From NCBI GenBank assembly GCA_003123965.1, contig NNSL01000172.1:1-7923 (forward strand): a stretch of 7,923 nt of DNA. Direction: 5' to 3'. A model generated the notes under the pieces. The model saw only the letters and a program-made list of their open reading frames with translations, did not search any database and had not been told where the DNA came from. A program made the position numbers and the translations under genes. Numbering within the stretch: position 1 is the stretch's first letter; every line of letters starts with the position of its first letter. This DNA is from Balneolaceae bacterium SMO_bin1. Its GTDB lineage: Bacteria > Bacteroidota > Rhodothermia > Balneolales > Balneolaceae. Below are positions 7,080-7,923 of this stretch, piece by piece.

Positions 7080-7875
7080 ATGAAGGCAGTGATATTAGCG
7101 GGAGGATACGGGACAAGATTGAGCGAAGAGACGGGCGTTAGGCCTAAGCCCATGGTGGAGGTTGGGGGAAGGCCTATTTTGTGGCACATCATGAAAATTT
7201 ATTCCCACTACAACATCAATGACTTTATCATTTGCTGTGGGTATAAGTCATATGTGATTAAGGAATACTTTTCGAACTATTTCTTACACCGGTCTGATGT
7301 GACTTTTAACATGGAAGACAATTCCATGCAGGTTCATCAAAATGATATTGAACCATGGAACGTGACATTAATTGATACGGGGGATGGCACCATGACCGGC
7401 GGACGGCTCAAGCGTGTGCAAGAGCATGTAGGGAATGAAACCTTTTGTTTTACATATGGTGATGGCGTAGCCGATATTAACATAGCGGAGCTTCTCGACT
7501 TTCATAGGCAGCACAATTTCCTTGCTACCTTAACAGCGGTGCAGCCACCGGGCCGTTTTGGCACTTTCAAATTAGATGACAATGAAAACCGTATAACAGC
7601 ATTTCGAGAAAAACCGGGTGGCGGCAATGCCTGGATCAACGGCGGCTTTTTTTGTGCTTCAGCCCGAAGTATTTGACCTCATAGAGGGTGATGATACCAT
7701 TTGGGAGCGAACCCCGCTTGAAGTGCTGGCTAAGATGGACCGGCTGGGTGCTTATCGCCATAAATCATTTTGGCACCCCATGGATACGCTGCGAGATAAA
7801 AATTACCTGGAAGATCTGTGGAAAGCTAAAGATTGTCCATGGAATATTTGGGAAAAAGAGGAGGTGGCAGTATGA
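7080..7875 (+). CDS. rfbF: Glucose-1-phosphate cytidylyltransferase, frameshifted
   Basis: This enzyme makes CDP-glucose from CTP and glucose 1-phosphate, the entry to CDP-linked deoxysugars. The N-terminus has the nucleotidyltransferase signature LAGGYGTRL (6-14) followed by RPKPM (21-25). YGDGVADI holds the expected metal-binding Asp128. The C-terminus has ERTPLEVL and FWHPMDTLRDKNYLEDLW, hallmarks of RfbF rather than RmlA or GalU. As read, the first frame stops at 7676 after 198 residues, and the rest lies in another frame. Removing one T from the T7 run 7647-7653 turns GGFFCASARSI into GGFFVLQPEVF and gives 264 residues, close to the usual ~257. GGGG at 7069-7072 lies 7 nt before the ATG. 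The stop overlaps the next ATG as ATGA. Confidence 0.92.
7647..7653 (+). other. T7 homopolymer causing the rfbF frameshift
   Basis: Seven Ts follow GGCGGC. Six Ts would encode Phe-Phe and continue in the conserved frame, while seven give an early stop at 7674-7676. A -1 ribosomal slip would not rescue the gene; skipping or losing one T would. Confidence 0.85.
7859..7865 (+). promoter_or_regulatory. Strong Shine-Dalgarno for the downstream oxidoreductase
   Basis: AGGAGGT lies 6 nt before the ATG at 7872, inside the last codons of rfbF. It is the best ribosome binding site in the window and decides the start of the next gene, which overlaps the rfbF stop as ATGA. Confidence 0.8.
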
Positions 7876-7923
7876 ACGATTTTATAATTGTGGGAGGGGG
7901 CATTGTGGGATTAGCAACAGCCT
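7872..7923 (+). CDS. FAD/NAD-binding oxidoreductase, N-terminus only (possibly LhgO-like)
   Basis: Only 17 codons lie in the window: MNDFIIVGGGIVGLATA. This is a beta-strand followed by GxGxxG, the dinucleotide-binding fold at the start of many FAD-dependent oxidoreductases. The GGGIVGLATA style resembles the L-2-hydroxyglutarate oxidase (LhgO)/DAO family, but 17 residues cannot fix the family. It is translationally coupled to rfbF by ATGA and a strong Shine-Dalgarno, so it probably works in the same sugar branch. A CDP-glucose 4,6-dehydratase (RfbG) would be the more usual next gene; that would start with a TGxxGxxG motif instead. Confidence 0.7.
   Translation, partial: MNDFIIVGGGIVGLATA

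Noticed and set aside
7618..7875. Separate 85-codon gene starting at 7618
   Set aside because: From 7654 on it is the C-terminal part of RfbF in the shifted frame; the codons before that are a shadow of the first frame.

Overview
The window is part of a bacterial surface-polysaccharide (capsule, exopolysaccharide or O-antigen) locus. Every supported gene is on the + strand. The genes look Gram-negative: a Wzc-type co-polymerase/kinase, and a secreted SLBB-domain protein of the kind linked to outer-membrane polysaccharide export. Moderate GC, an AT-rich intergenic gap and the protein style suggest a Bacteroidota/Balneolota-like organism. That is an impression only, and no marker gene here settles it. 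Most starts have a usable Shine-Dalgarno sequence, which is less typical of classical Bacteroidia.

Layout: (1) 1-36 is the tail of something upstream whose frame cannot be fixed. (2) 37-1965 encodes a membrane-anchored nucleotide-sugar 4,6-dehydratase of the WbpM/FlaA1/PglF type. (3) 2039-4378 encodes a Wzc-like chain-length regulator and tyrosine autokinase. (4) 4400-4924 encodes a small secreted SLBB-domain protein with a C-terminal hydrophobic helix. (5) 4971-6768 encodes an MsbA/PglK-like ABC exporter, split by a one-base frameshift at about 6461-6462, just before the ABC signature motif. These genes are separated by 73, 21 and 46 bp and probably form one transcription unit. (6) 6769-7079 is a 311-bp AT-rich gap with a long imperfect hairpin, a near-palindrome next to the following gene, and a doubtful 43-codon minus-strand ORF. 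(7) 7080-7875 encodes glucose-1-phosphate cytidylyltransferase (RfbF), split by one extra T in a T7 run at 7647-7653. (8) From 7872, overlapping the rfbF stop by ATGA, a FAD/NAD-binding oxidoreductase begins and runs off the window.

Working together: the dehydratase starts synthesis of a modified UDP-amino sugar. The ABC exporter would flip lipid-linked glycan across the inner membrane. Wzc would control polymerisation and export, and the SLBB protein would act in the periplasm or at the outer membrane. After the gap, rfbF opens a CDP-sugar branch (CDP-glucose). The window therefore seems to span the boundary between a general assembly/export block and a sugar-specific block.

The two frameshifts are the main anomalies. 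Each is a single extra base, each leaves the rest of the protein intact and recognisable, and they lie about 1.2 kb apart. Sequencing or assembly error, or very recent inactivation, explains them better than programmed recoding. I found no RNA gene, CRISPR array, insertion sequence or clearly novel system.
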